Assembly: GCF_000723205.1 (NCBI RefSeq)
Contig: NZ_HG315671.1
Span: 1,523,351-1,587,350 of the forward strand
Length of the DNA: 64,000 bases
From: Formosa agariphila KMM 3901
Lineage (GTDB): Bacteria > Bacteroidota > Bacteroidia > Flavobacteriales > Flavobacteriaceae
Direction of reading: 5' to 3'
The first letter of the stretch is position 1. Each line of letters opens with the position of its first letter. The translations under genes were made by a program, and so were the position numbers. This document shows positions 1 to 8,686 of this stretch, piece by piece. The notes under the pieces were generated by a model. It saw only the letters and a list, made by a program, of their open reading frames with translations. It ran no database searches and was not told the origin of the DNA.

Positions 1-1
1 T

Positions 2-328
2 TTCGGAATTCAAGTACGTGGTGGTTGGTCTTGTGCTAGTACGTATGGACATTATTTATTCGATTATGATGAGAATAAATCTTTAGAAATGGTTGAAGAT
101 TTAAACTCTAAAAATTTAACAAATAAACCGGGTTGGGTTCGTTTATCATTGCATCCTATTACGTCTAATAAAGAGTTAGAATTTATTTGTGATGCCATAG
201 AACAAGTCGCAGAAAACCATGAAGCTTGGAGTAAAGATTATATTTATAATAAAATGAATAATGAATTTGAAGATTCTAGTAAAGATGTAGAAATTATTCA
301 AAAAGTTCAAGATTGGTTTAAAATATAA
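2..328 (+). CDS. Class V aminotransferase / cysteine desulfurase-like protein, C-terminal part
   Basis: The frame is open from base 2 without a start, so this is the last 108 codons of a gene entering from the left. The visible part begins FGIQVRGGWSCASTYGHYL, a Cys- and Gly-rich stretch typical of the small domain of class V PLP enzymes of the selenocysteine lyase/cysteine desulfurase group. The catalytic lysine lies upstream of the window. A later segment (PGWVRLSLHPITSNKELEFI) fits the final beta-strand and helix of that fold. The exact substrate cannot be read from this fragment. A strong terminator follows at 372-407. Confidence 0.75.
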   Translation, partial: FGIQVRGGWSCASTYGHYLFDYDENKSLEMVEDLNSKNLTNKPGWVRLSLHPITSNKELEFICDAIEQVAENHEAWSKDYIYNKMNNEFEDSSKDVEIIQKVQDWFKI

Positions 329-371
329 TCAGAACATATAACTTCAATTTAAAATTGAAGAACATAATACT

Positions 372-407
372 AAAACTTCATCTCTATCATCTAGATGAAG
401 TTTTTTT
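372..407 (+). terminator. Intrinsic terminator after the aminotransferase gene
   Basis: A perfect 12-bp stem (AAAACTTCATCT with AGATGAAGTTTT) and a 9-nt loop are followed by seven T. It lies 44 bases past the stop codon of the upstream gene and ends its transcript before the transporter gene. Confidence 0.85.
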
Positions 408-500
408 ATTTAGAATAAAATGGAAACCTTAAAATAAAAGTTGATTAGAGCGAATTAAAAAACTTTAGTTGATATAAATTTGTATTCAAAATTATAATGT

Positions 501-1478
501 ATGAAATTTAAAATAGATCGCTTTATTCTTGCGATTATAGCAACTATAATATTTGCGTATTTTTTCCCACAATGGGGAATAGAAGGGAGCCCTTTTCCTA
601 TTTCAACAGTAAGTTCTATAGGATTCTTTTTAATTTTTTTCTTCTACGGATTAAAACTGAGTCCGAAACAAATTAAGTCTGGATTATACAATTGGAAACT
701 ACACGTTCTGGTGCAGTTGTCTACATTTTTATTGTTTCCGCTATTAATTTTAATGTTTTATCCTTTTGTCCAAACAGAGGAACAACATAGTTTTTGGTTA
801 GCACTCTTGTTTATGGCTGCTTTACCGTCTACAGTTTCGTCGTCTGTTGTTATGGTATCTGTAGCTCGAGGAAATGTACCTGCGGCTATTTTTAATGCAA
901 GTATATCTGGAATTATTGGTATTTTAATTACGCCACTTTGGGTTGGTTTATTTATAGAAAAAGCAGGAGCAGATTTCGATTATGGTTCTATATACATGAA
1001 TTTGATTCTCGGAATTATTTTACCTGTAATTTTAGGACTTATGCTACAGAAGTACGGTCATGAACTAGCCATGAAATACAGTAAACAACTAACGCTTTTC
1101 GATAAATCTGTAATTCTGCTTATCATTTATAAAAGCTTCTCTGACTCCTTTTATAATAATATTTTTATTGATATTAATTGGTTTGATTTGGCACTGCTTT
1201 TTGGTATTGTAATTCTTATCTTTTTTATTGTTTTCTATATCATCGGACTTATTGCAACCAAATTAAAATTTAGTGTAGAAGATAAAATTACAGCACAATT
1301 TTGTGGAACTAAAAAGTCGTTAGTTCATGGAACAATATTTTATAAAATCTTATTCAAAAATGTCGCAGCATCGAGCGTAATTTTATTGCCTTTAATGGTT
1401 TTTCATGCTTCACAAATATTTATTATCAGCATTATAGCTTCAAAATTAGCAAGACGTGAAGAACATATAATTCAATAA
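501..1478 (+). CDS. Bile acid:sodium symporter family (SBF-like) transporter
   Basis: A 325-residue integral membrane protein with about ten hydrophobic segments. The sequence around residues 110-135 (AALPSTVSSSVVMVSVARGN) is the Ser/Thr-rich crossover typical of the SBF-like group (YfeH/PF13593 type), which belongs to the bile acid:sodium symporter superfamily. Substrates of this subgroup are mostly unknown, so sodium-coupled uptake of an organic anion is only a family-level statement. A -7 box TAAATTTG lies at 475-482 without a clear -33 element. The gene stands alone; a weak AT-rich hairpin (1522-1552) follows it. Confidence 0.8.
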   Translation: MKFKIDRFILAIIATIIFAYFFPQWGIEGSPFPISTVSSIGFFLIFFFYGLKLSPKQIKSGLYNWKLHVLVQLSTFLLFPLLILMFYPFVQTEEQHSFWLALLFMAALPSTVSSSVVMVSVARGNVPAAIFNASISGIIGILITPLWVGLFIEKAGADFDYGSIYMNLILGIILPVILGLMLQKYGHELAMKYSKQLTLFDKSVILLIIYKSFSDSFYNNIFIDINWFDLALLFGIVILIFFIVFYIIGLIATKLKFSVEDKITAQFCGTKKSLVHGTIFYKILFKNVAASSVILLPLMVFHASQIFIISIIASKLARREEHIIQ

Positions 1479-1583
1479 AATTTAACTGATTTTAAGACCT
1501 GTTTTGTTGTTGAACAATTTAACTTTTTGCATCTTTATAAATAACAAAAAGTCTGTTTTTATTAATGTTTAAATAAGAAGATC

Positions 1584-2474
1584 ATGTATACATTTCAGCA
1601 ACAATTACAACACATACAAGACGGAAAAGGTTTTATAGCAGCCTTAGATCAAAGCGGAGGAAGTACACCTAAGGCACTTTTGGGATATGGTATAGACGAG
1701 AGTCAATATAAAGACGAAACCGAAATGTTTCAATTAATTCATGAGATGCGTACCAGAGTCATTTCAAATAAAAATTTCACCGAAGATAAAATTCTAGGAG
1801 TGATTCTTTTTGAGAATACTATGAAAGGTACAATCGATACAAAACCGGTTCCAACGTATTTGTTAGAAAAAAACATTGTACCTTTTTTAAAGGTCGATAA
1901 AGGCTTAGAAGATTTAAACCATGGTGTTAAATTGATGAAGCCAATACCAAATCTTGAAGCTAGATTATTAGAAGCTAAAAAACTTGGTGTTTTTGGTACT
2001 AAAATGCGTTCTGTTATTTATGAAAATAATCCGAAAGGCATTGCTGAAATTGTTAAACAACAGTTTGCTGTAGGATTAGAGATTCTTGCTTGTGGTTTAA
2101 TTCCAATTTTAGAGCCAGAAGTAGATATTCACGCTAAGGAAAAATCTGAAATTGAAGCGGTATTAAAGAAAAATATCCGATTAGAATTGGATAAATTAAA
2201 AGGGAATCAATCTATAATTTTAAAACTTACATTACCATCGGTACCAGATTTTTATAAAGATTTGGTAAATCATTCAAAAGTAATTCGAGTATTTGCGCTT
2301 TCTGGAGGTTACGATATTGAAACTGCAAATAGCTTATTGGCTAAAAATAAAGGTGTGGTAGCAAGTTTTTCTAGAGCTCTTTTAAATAATTTAAAAGAAC
2401 AACAAAGCGATGATGAATTTTCTTCAACACTAGAAGACGCTATAGACAGCATATACAATGCTTCTATAACATAG
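1584..2474 (+). CDS. Fructose-bisphosphate aldolase, class I
   Basis: 296 residues, the same length as the class I enzyme of staphylococci. The N-terminus (GKGFIAALDQSGGSTPKAL, residues 14-32) is the diagnostic phosphate-binding segment. Lys214 in IILKLTLP fits the Schiff-base lysine, and no zinc-site histidine cluster of class II enzymes is seen. It splits fructose 1,6-bisphosphate into dihydroxyacetone phosphate and glyceraldehyde 3-phosphate in the cytoplasm. Its partners pfkA, gap and mgsA are in this window at 58.5-61.9 kb, so this is one of the linked glycolytic steps encoded apart from that operon. Confidence 0.9.
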   Translation: MYTFQQQLQHIQDGKGFIAALDQSGGSTPKALLGYGIDESQYKDETEMFQLIHEMRTRVISNKNFTEDKILGVILFENTMKGTIDTKPVPTYLLEKNIVPFLKVDKGLEDLNHGVKLMKPIPNLEARLLEAKKLGVFGTKMRSVIYENNPKGIAEIVKQQFAVGLEILACGLIPILEPEVDIHAKEKSEIEAVLKKNIRLELDKLKGNQSIILKLTLPSVPDFYKDLVNHSKVIRVFALSGGYDIETANSLLAKNKGVVASFSRALLNNLKEQQSDDEFSSTLEDAIDSIYNASIT

Positions 2475-2501
2475 AGAAGAAAAGTAATTTATTAATATAA
2501 T

Positions 2502-2547
2502 AGACTCCAAAATAGGCATTGAGATTAAAGAGCTTATTTTGGAGTCT
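2502..2547. terminator. Bidirectional hairpin between convergent genes
   Basis: A perfect 13-bp stem (AGACTCCAAAATA with TATTTTGGAGTCT) and a 20-nt loop lie between the convergent aldolase and EcsC genes. The T-rich tails are imperfect on both sides, so termination is inferred from position and stem strength. Confidence 0.6.
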
Positions 2548-2560
2548 GTAATGTGTATCA

Positions 2561-3373
2561 CTAATCTGCGTTTTCTAGATTGAGTTCTAAAATTGCGTTA
2601 TACCATGTTTTAATTTCTTCAGGGCTATAAATACGTTCCAATCTTCTCACTATAAAATGGCCTTGTGCCATATTTTGAAAGTGATCCATAAATAAAGTAT
2701 TAATAATTCCTCCTCCCACAGCTCCAATTGCGGGGATAGCTTGTGCAGCAGCTTTTTCTGTAACTAAAACATTAAATCGAGCAGCAACATTCACTATAAA
2801 TCGAACTAGGGCAGGAGCACTTTCTTCAGATATTTTTTTGGTAGCTACAAATCTAGAGGCTTCAGTAATAGAATTTGCTAGTGCAGCCCGAACTACAAAA
2901 TAACCACTTTCTGCATCGTCATCTGCCGTGCTTTCACCTCCTAAAGCAAAGACTTCCATACATGCTAATTTGGTTTCGTTATCACTTAACAGTTCACCTT
3001 CAGAACGCGCAATATCTGCAATAGAGCGTAACATAATAGTGGTCGATAATGGTAATTCGACAGCCAAACCTGGCAAACCAAAAAAACCACCAACACCTCC
3101 AGAAACCGCGGCTCCTAATTTATGCCACGCATTAGAGGGTCGGTCAACTTTTATGTCTTCTAAAGACCAAATGGCGGCTTCCGTAGCTTTAATAAGAGAT
3201 TTTTGTGTTATTTTTCCAATACTAGATTGCCAATTGTCTGGCAGAAAGTCGATTGCCTTTTCAATAGGCATACCTATAACGTTCGTTATTTTGGCAGCTA
3301 TGCTAGGATTTTCAAGTAGGCTAACAGCTTTAGTTAACTCTTGAATATGTAAATCGCTTAAGGATGTTTCCAT
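2561..3373 (-). CDS. EcsC family protein
   Basis: 270 residues. The glycine-rich central part (AAVSGGVGGFFGLPGLAVELPLSTT broken into GGVGG, GLPG and PLSTT blocks, residues about 87-112) and the following IADIARSEGE helix are the hallmarks of EcsC-domain proteins (named after the third gene of the Bacillus ecs locus). Here the gene is not next to EcsA/EcsB-type ABC transporter genes. There is no signal peptide; several hydrophobic helices could associate with the membrane. Function is unknown in this phylum. The gene is divergent from the outer membrane protein gene at 3545. Confidence 0.75.
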   Translation of the reverse strand: METSLSDLHIQELTKAVSLLENPSIAAKITNVIGMPIEKAIDFLPDNWQSSIGKITQKSLIKATEAAIWSLEDIKVDRPSNAWHKLGAAVSGGVGGFFGLPGLAVELPLSTTIMLRSIADIARSEGELLSDNETKLACMEVFALGGESTADDDAESGYFVVRAALANSITEASRFVATKKISEESAPALVRFIVNVAARFNVLVTEKAAAQAIPAIGAVGGGIINTLFMDHFQNMAQGHFIVRRLERIYSPEEIKTWYNAILELNLENAD

Positions 3374-3468
3374 AAGTAAGTTTGTTTTGATTAAAATTAC
3401 AAAAACTAAACCAGAGAACTTTTAAAGTTTTCTTAATATGTTCAAAATGATAATTCTTTTATTTGATT

Positions 3469-3497
3469 AAAAAATACCTTAAAGTGGGTATTTTTTT
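3469..3497. terminator. Terminator-like hairpin between divergent genes
   Basis: A perfect 10-bp stem AAAAAATACC / GGTATTTTTT with an 8-nt loop and T tracts in both directions. Its form is that of an intrinsic terminator, but it lies between two divergent genes where none is expected. Confidence 0.6.
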
Positions 3498-3513
3498 GCA
3501 GTATCTGTTTATC

Positions 3514-3521
3514 TACCTTTG
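3514..3521 (+). promoter_or_regulatory. Bacteroidetes -7 promoter box
   Basis: TACCTTTG matches the TAnnTTTG -7 consensus and lies 23 bases before the ATG at 3545. A TTTG occurs only 15 bases upstream (3495-3498), which is short for a -33 element. Confidence 0.5.
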
Positions 3522-3544
3522 ATTTAAACCTAACCTTCTAGATA

Positions 3545-4132
3545 ATGAAACATACAATTTTCTTTTTATTAGTCTGTCTACCATTTTTAAGCTTTTCTCA
3601 GGTAAATGAAGACATAAACCCTTTTCGCATTGGAATTAAGGGTGGAGTTCCTGTTGGTATTGGTGCCGAAATAGAATATGTTACGCCTTTGTTAGGCAAC
3701 CGTATTGCGCCATTTGCTAGTTATGGAATGGTTCCTTTTGGTGATTTAGATTTTAAATATTTTGAGATAGGTTCAAACATCTATTTTGGAAGTCGTGGTA
3801 AAGGTGGATATGTTTCTGCATCTTACGGTAATTTAGACGGAGAAGTAAGTAACATCAGCAGTAGTAATGTCGATGGCAATGAATTTACAAACGGTGTTGC
3901 AAAAGAAGAACTTGCATCCTTTAATTTGAAATTAGGATGGAAGTATGGTAAATCACTTTACTTTAGGTGGGAACTCGGTTATGCTTTTGGAAAATTACCC
4001 GATGAAATAACTGCAACAGGCGATGTTAATGGGCAAAGAGAAACTTTTCAAGTAAGTACAGAAGATGTATTAGAATATGTATCTGGTAAGGGGTATCCTA
4101 TTCTAAACATAGGTATCGGCTATGCTTTTTAA
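3545..4132 (+). CDS. Secreted outer membrane beta-barrel-like protein
   Basis: 195 residues with an N-terminal signal peptide (MKHTIFFLLVCLPFLSFSQ) that ends in the SFSQ cleavage context usual in flavobacteria. The mature part has alternating hydrophobic/polar strands rich in Gly, Tyr and Phe and ends in an aromatic residue (IGIGYAF), which fits a small porin-like barrel inserted by the Bam machinery. I cannot name a subfamily. It is the first of three same-strand genes for exported proteins (next at 4170 and 4982), with gaps of 37 and 125 bases. Confidence 0.65.
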   Translation: MKHTIFFLLVCLPFLSFSQVNEDINPFRIGIKGGVPVGIGAEIEYVTPLLGNRIAPFASYGMVPFGDLDFKYFEIGSNIYFGSRGKGGYVSASYGNLDGEVSNISSSNVDGNEFTNGVAKEELASFNLKLGWKYGKSLYFRWELGYAFGKLPDEITATGDVNGQRETFQVSTEDVLEYVSGKGYPILNIGIGYAF

Positions 4133-4169
4133 ATTTCACTCTACGAATACATAACTAAACCAACCAAAT

Positions 4170-4856
4170 ATGAAAAAAAGATTACTAATTACGTTATTGT
4201 TTTTTGTTTCCATTACAATGTTCTCCAATCCGGTGATAACTAAAGATATTCCAGGTAGCAAAAAAATTAAATTGAGTTGTACAGAAACAGATGCCGATAT
4301 TTATATTAATGGTAAACTGTTAGGTAAAGGCGCCATAGATATAAAAGTTCCAGACAAAGGGTGTACTTTGGTAGAAGTTAAAAAGACAGGATATTTAACC
4401 GAAAAGATAGAGTTCTGTAATAAAAAAGAGATGCCAAAACCTCCAAGTAAATATCAATTTATTTTACTGAAAGATGAAGCTTACGGTGTTACTATACATT
4501 CAGATTTGGCTAACTCAGATGTCGCTATTAAAGCGACTAAGGGCAAAGACGATTCTTGGAAATTAATCAACCAAATTGTATTATCTCATTTCGATGTCAT
4601 AGAAATGAGTGATAAAGAAACAGGTTATGTACGAACGGCTTGGGTTATCGAAACTTTTGATAAAAGTGCTATTAGAACTCGATTTATTGTAAAAGAATCG
4701 TCTAGTAACCCTTTAATTTATAAAGTGAAACTAGTTACAGAGCATACCGATCAACACGATGCTGGAGTAGTAGACGATAGACATTTTAAGGAATGGAACA
4801 GAATTTTAAAAAAGTATGAATCGTTAGTTAACGAAATTCAAGCTCGAGTAAAATAA
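4170..4856 (+). CDS. Secreted protein with a PEGA-like domain
   Basis: 228 residues with a signal peptide (MKKRLLITLLFFVSITMFS). Residues about 35-75 read IYINGKLLGKG and VEVKKTGYLTEKIEF, the pattern of a PEGA surface domain (a short beta-sandwich found in exported proteins). The C-terminal 130 residues (DLANSDVAIKATKG, YVRTAWVIETFDKSAIRTRF) are unknown to me. It lies 37 bases after the barrel-like gene, so the two may form one transcript. Cell-surface or periplasmic location is inferred; no function is assigned. Confidence 0.55.
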   Translation: MKKRLLITLLFFVSITMFSNPVITKDIPGSKKIKLSCTETDADIYINGKLLGKGAIDIKVPDKGCTLVEVKKTGYLTEKIEFCNKKEMPKPPSKYQFILLKDEAYGVTIHSDLANSDVAIKATKGKDDSWKLINQIVLSHFDVIEMSDKETGYVRTAWVIETFDKSAIRTRFIVKESSSNPLIYKVKLVTEHTDQHDAGVVDDRHFKEWNRILKKYESLVNEIQARVK

Positions 4857-4981
4857 ATGATATCGTATATTAGTAGCATTCATTAAATAAACAACTTAAG
4901 TTCTGAAGAAGGCTGCTAAGGAATTTAAATTTCAGGTTAAATGATTAATAGCGTAAAATTAATCAACCTAAACCAAAACAT

Positions 4982-5260
4982 ATGAATACATTAAGAAAAA
5001 TAGCATCAATTTTATTGTTGGTTGTTGTTTGTACATCTTGTGATGTTGAAGAATTAGTCGAAAAGATTACTGGCGAAACCTGTGAAGTTTTAATAATCAA
5101 GTTGTACGACGAATATGATGAATACATTAATGAAGTTATTAATAATGATAATTTATCTCAAGAAGAAAAAGATAAATTGATTGCAGAATATGAAGATTTA
5201 CGTGACGAAAAAGTTCAAGAAGTACAAGACACTTGCGAAGATGAATTAGATATTTTTTAA
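4982..5260 (+). CDS. Small acidic lipoprotein
   Basis: 92 residues. The N-terminus MNTLRKIASILLLVVVCTSC has a lipobox ending at Cys20, so the mature protein would be a lipid-anchored, strongly acidic, mostly helical peptide of about 73 residues rich in Glu and Asp. It contains two further cysteines (GETCEVL and DTCEDEL) that could form a disulfide. No family is recognised. A possible weak terminator (ACTTCC with GGAGGT, then eight T) follows at about 5286-5324. Confidence 0.6.
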   Translation: MNTLRKIASILLLVVVCTSCDVEELVEKITGETCEVLIIKLYDEYDEYINEVINNDNLSQEEKDKLIAEYEDLRDEKVQEVQDTCEDELDIF

Positions 5261-5332
5261 ATAAGGTTACTTTATCAGACTAAACACTTCCAAATTTTTA
5301 ATAGAATTAGGAGGTTTTTTTTGTTTAATTCA

Positions 5333-5365
5333 TTTGTTAGCATGTAGCTTTAAAACTTATCTTTG
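5333..5365 (+). promoter_or_regulatory. Promoter of the ABC-F gene
   Basis: TTTG (5333-5336), a 21-nt spacer and TATCTTTG (5358-5365) match the Bacteroidetes -33/-7 consensus. The start codon follows 22 bases later at 5388. Confidence 0.7.
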
Positions 5366-5387
5366 CCGACTTAAAACATACATTTAA

Positions 5388-7028
5388 ATGATTTCAATAG
5401 ATGCGATTGCAGTAGAATTTGGAGGAACAGCCCTGTTTAGCGATGTTTCTTTTTCCATTAATGAAAATGATAAAATTGCCCTAATGGGAAAAAATGGTGC
5501 TGGTAAATCCACATTATTAAAAATTATTGCTGGAGCAAGTAAACCTAGTAGAGGGAAAGTGTCTTCTCCAAAAAACTATGTTATTTCATATTTACCACAA
5601 CATTTACTTACCGAAGATGATTGTACGGTTATGGAAGAAGCTTCAAAAGCATTTGCTTCTATTTTTAAAATGAAATCAGAAATTGAAGCCATAAACGAAG
5701 AGCTTACCGTACGTACCGATTACGAGAGTGATGCGTATATGAAATTAATTGAAAAAGTTTCGGAGTTAAGTGAGAAATTTTATTCTATTGAAGAAATTAA
5801 TTACGAAGCAGAAGTCGAAAAAATATTAATGGGACTTGGTTTTGTACGTTCAGATTTTAGTAGACCTACATCAGAATTTAGTGGAGGATGGCGTATGCGT
5901 ATCGAACTGGCAAAAATTTTATTACAAAAACCAGATTTAATTCTTCTCGATGAGCCTACAAACCATATGGATATTGAAAGTATTCAATGGTTAGAAGAAT
6001 TTTTAATTAGTCAGGCAAAAGCCGTTGTGGTTATTTCTCACGATAGAGCTTTTGTAGATAATATTACTACGCGTACTATAGAAGTTACTATGGGACGTAT
6101 TTACGATTATAAAGCTAAATATTCGCACTATTTAGAATTGCGTAAAGACCGTCGTGCACATCAGCAAAAGGCTTACGATGAGCAACAAAAAATGATAGCA
6201 GACAATCAAGAGTTTATCGATCGTTTTAAAGGGACGTATTCTAAAACGTTACAAGTGCAATCGCGCGTCAAAATGCTTGAAAAATTAGTGCCTATTGAAG
6301 TAGACGAGGTAGATACTGCAGCATTAAAATTAAAATTTCCACCATCGCCAAGATCTGGGCAATACCCTGTAATCGTGAACGAATTATCTAAGTCTTACGG
6401 AGATCATGTGGTATTTAATAACGCGAATTTAGTTATAGAACGCGGACAAAAAGTAGCATTTGTAGGGAAGAATGGTGAAGGAAAATCGACTATGGTAAAA
6501 GCCATAATGAACGAGATCGATTTTGAAGGAAGCATGGAATTAGGACACAATGCACAAATTGGATATTTTGCTCAAAATCAAGCGTCGTTGTTAGATGGCG
6601 ATTTAACTATTTTTGAAACTATAGACCGCATTGCAGTTGGAGATATTAGAAATAGAATTAAAGATTTATTAGGTGCGTTTATGTTTGGTGGAGATATTTC
6701 AACTAAGAAAGTAAAAGTGCTTTCTGGAGGAGAAAAGACGCGTTTAGCCATGATTAAATTACTGTTAGAACCTGTGAATGTTTTAATTCTGGATGAGCCT
6801 ACAAACCATTTAGATATGAAAACTAAAGACATTATTAAAGATGCTTTAAAAGATTTTGATGGTACGTTAATATTGGTGTCGCACGATAGAGATTTCTTAG
6901 ATGGTTTAGCAACTAAAGTATTTGAATTTGGTGAGAAACGTGTAAAAGAACATTTCGAAGATATTAGTGGTTTCCTTAAAATGAAAAAAATGGAAAGTAT
7001 GCGAGATCTAGAAAATGCTAAATCTTAA
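5388..7028 (+). CDS. ABC-F family ATPase
   Basis: 546 residues with two ATP-binding cassettes and no membrane segment, the layout of ABC-F ribosome-associated ATPases. Cassette 1 has a Walker A GKNGAGKST (residues 34-42) and a signature FSGGWRMR. Cassette 2 has GKNGEGKST and LSGGEKTR. Both have Walker B ending LILLDEPTNH or LILDEPTNH. The charged inter-cassette arm (RKDRRAHQQKAYDEQQKMI) fits the P-site tRNA interaction motif. Family members adjust translation or, in some cases, give antibiotic resistance; which applies cannot be read here. It is a single-gene unit with its own promoter and terminator. Confidence 0.9.
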   Translation: MISIDAIAVEFGGTALFSDVSFSINENDKIALMGKNGAGKSTLLKIIAGASKPSRGKVSSPKNYVISYLPQHLLTEDDCTVMEEASKAFASIFKMKSEIEAINEELTVRTDYESDAYMKLIEKVSELSEKFYSIEEINYEAEVEKILMGLGFVRSDFSRPTSEFSGGWRMRIELAKILLQKPDLILLDEPTNHMDIESIQWLEEFLISQAKAVVVISHDRAFVDNITTRTIEVTMGRIYDYKAKYSHYLELRKDRRAHQQKAYDEQQKMIADNQEFIDRFKGTYSKTLQVQSRVKMLEKLVPIEVDEVDTAALKLKFPPSPRSGQYPVIVNELSKSYGDHVVFNNANLVIERGQKVAFVGKNGEGKSTMVKAIMNEIDFEGSMELGHNAQIGYFAQNQASLLDGDLTIFETIDRIAVGDIRNRIKDLLGAFMFGGDISTKKVKVLSGGEKTRLAMIKLLLEPVNVLILDEPTNHLDMKTKDIIKDALKDFDGTLILVSHDRDFLDGLATKVFEFGEKRVKEHFEDISGFLKMKKMESMRDLENAKS

Positions 7029-7050
7029 TATCTTTTTTTATTAATAAGTA

Positions 7051-7085
7051 AAACGCCAAACATATAATTGTTTGGCGTTTTTGTT
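7051..7085 (+). terminator. Intrinsic terminator after ABC-F gene
   Basis: A perfect 12-bp stem (AAACGCCAAACA with TGTTTGGCGTTT), a TATAAT loop and a T run. Confidence 0.9.
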
Positions 7086-7211
7086 TAAATGATTATAGAA
7101 ATTAAGATTATCAATTTTTTAACTTAAAGCAGTTTAAAACGATTAAAAATCATTGTAACTTTAAAAGAAATGAAAATCAAGATTATTAATCACTCTTAAT
7201 TTTAGAAACCT

Positions 7212-7787
7212 ATGAAAAAAATATTGTTGCTTACCGGTGATTTTACAGAAGATTATGAAACTATGGTGCCGTTTCAAATGTTACAAATGGTAGGGTACGA
7301 AGTGCATGCCGTGTGTCCCGATAAAAAGAAAGGAGAAACTATTAAGACTGCTATTCATGATTTTGAAGGGGACCAATCTTATACCGAAAAACCAGGACAT
7401 AATTTTGTGTTGAATTATTCCTTCAGTAAAGTACATATTAAAGATTATGATGGTTTAGTAATTGCTGGAGGAAGAGCTCCAGAATATTTACGATTGAACA
7501 AAAAAGTGATTGAAATGGTTAAGCACTTTTTTACCGAAGACAAGCCCGTTGCAGCCGTATGCCACGGAATTCAAATTTTAACGGCAGCAGACGTTGTTAG
7601 AGGACGAAAATTAACAGCATATCCTGCTGTTGCTCCAGAAGTTACAATGGCTGGTGGAGAATTCCAAGATATTCCAGCCGATAAAGCTTTTGTTGATGGT
7701 AATTTAGTAACATCACCTGCTTGGCCAGGACACCCAGAATGGATTGCCGCTTTTTTAAAAGTTATGGGAGCAACCATTACATTGTAA
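7212..7787 (+). CDS. DJ-1/PfpI family protein
   Basis: 191 residues of the DJ-1/PfpI (class I glutamine amidotransferase-like) fold. The nucleophile elbow VAAVCHGIQ places the reactive cysteine at residue 117. The N-terminal GDFTEDYE supplies the conserved acidic residue near it, and [12 protein letters not shown] is the oxyanion-region loop. Members act as glyoxalases/deglycases, chaperones or proteases, so the reaction is not fixed by sequence alone. Cytoplasmic, single-gene unit ended by the hairpin at 7803. Confidence 0.85.
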   Translation: MKKILLLTGDFTEDYETMVPFQMLQMVGYEVHAVCPDKKKGETIKTAIHDFEGDQSYTEKPGHNFVLNYSFSKVHIKDYDGLVIAGGRAPEYLRLNKKVIEMVKHFFTEDKPVAAVCHGIQILTAADVVRGRKLTAYPAVAPEVTMAGGEFQDIPADKAFVDGNLVTSPAWPGHPEWIAAFLKVMGATITL

Positions 7788-7802
7788 ATAAATTTACATC
7801 AT

Positions 7803-7838
7803 AAAAAAGCTGAAATACATTAGTGTTTCAGCTTTTTT
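7803..7838. terminator. Bidirectional terminator between convergent genes
   Basis: A stem of 16 pairs with one G-U (AAAAAAGCTGAAATAC with GTGTTTCAGCTTTTTT), a 4-nt ATTA loop, and A and T tracts on the two sides. It serves the DJ-1 gene on + and the M15 peptidase gene on -. Confidence 0.85.
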
Positions 7839-7857
7839 ACGTTTAATAACAGTTATA

Positions 7858-8613
7858 TTAATTTAAGAAACGAAGTGATTCGGGAGATATTCCATTAACA
7901 TAATTACAAATCATATCTAAACTTGAAGCAAACTCAAAACCTTCAAAGCCAATAATATCTGTATTAGTAATAGTCTCATTGTAAAATGTTAAATATTGAC
8001 TAGCTAAAGGCAGATAAGACCAATGCCATTTTTCTTCGTTATATCCTGTACGGCCACCGTCTTTAGATGTGTACACTTGATAAAACCCAAAAGTATTCGC
8101 ATGTTTTTGTAACCAGTTATACGCTTTTAAGCCTTGTCCGCTTTCAAAATAAGAATTTGTTAAATGATTTAAATCGAAGTCTGTTCCCCAATGATGTCTG
8201 GATGTACTTGGCATAGAACTGTATTTTAATATCTTTTTGGCTCGTTCTATTGGGGTAAGATTTTCATATTTTTTCCATTTACGATCCCAAATTGATTTTT
8301 GATATGTGAAATTTCGAGTTCCTGAAATCAGTTTAAATTGAATGCCTTGTGCTTCAGCAGCTGTTCTCATTTTTAAAAATGCTTCATAAACTTCTTTTTG
8401 CAAGTAAATACTTTTATTGGAGTATTTTGAATCTACTTTAACAAAACAAGAGTCAGTTTTAAAATCGAATTTACCAAGAACAAAATCTTTAGTAATTACT
8501 TTACACGGATAGTGTGATTCCTTAGTTGTATTTGCTACAGACTCAAAACGATTAGATTTAATAGATAGTAAAACGGTACAAAACAATGAAATGATTAAAA
8601 TTGAAACTTTCAT
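7858..8613 (-). CDS. M15 family D-Ala-D-Ala carboxypeptidase-like protein
   Basis: 251 residues with an N-terminal signal or anchor segment (MKVSILIISLFCTVLLSI). Zinc-site motifs of the VanY/M15B peptidases are present: SRHHWGTDFDLN (His, six residues, Asp) and EEKWHWSYLP for the second His, with a substrate-site SGTRNFTYQ earlier. It is expected to trim peptidoglycan stem peptides in the periplasm. The gene is alone on its strand between the terminator at 7803 and the CbpM gene, 73 bases from the latter. Confidence 0.85.
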   Translation of the reverse strand: MKVSILIISLFCTVLLSIKSNRFESVANTTKESHYPCKVITKDFVLGKFDFKTDSCFVKVDSKYSNKSIYLQKEVYEAFLKMRTAAEAQGIQFKLISGTRNFTYQKSIWDRKWKKYENLTPIERAKKILKYSSMPSTSRHHWGTDFDLNHLTNSYFESGQGLKAYNWLQKHANTFGFYQVYTSKDGGRTGYNEEKWHWSYLPLASQYLTFYNETITNTDIIGFEGFEFASSLDMICNYVNGISPESLRFLN

Positions 8614-8686
8614 AAAGGGGTATAAAAACTTGAAATTAGATACAATGATAACTACATTTACTAGAGATTATTTCCCTAAACTATAA

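Noticed and set aside
1522-1552. Possible terminator ACTTTTTG/CAAAAAGT after the SBF-like gene
   Set aside because: The stem is only 8 bp and nearly all A-T, with a 15-base loop; too weak to call as a feature.
2928-3344. 138-codon plus-strand frame inside the EcsC gene
   Set aside because: It is antisense to a gene with clear family motifs, has a low-complexity composition and no promoter or ribosome site of its own.
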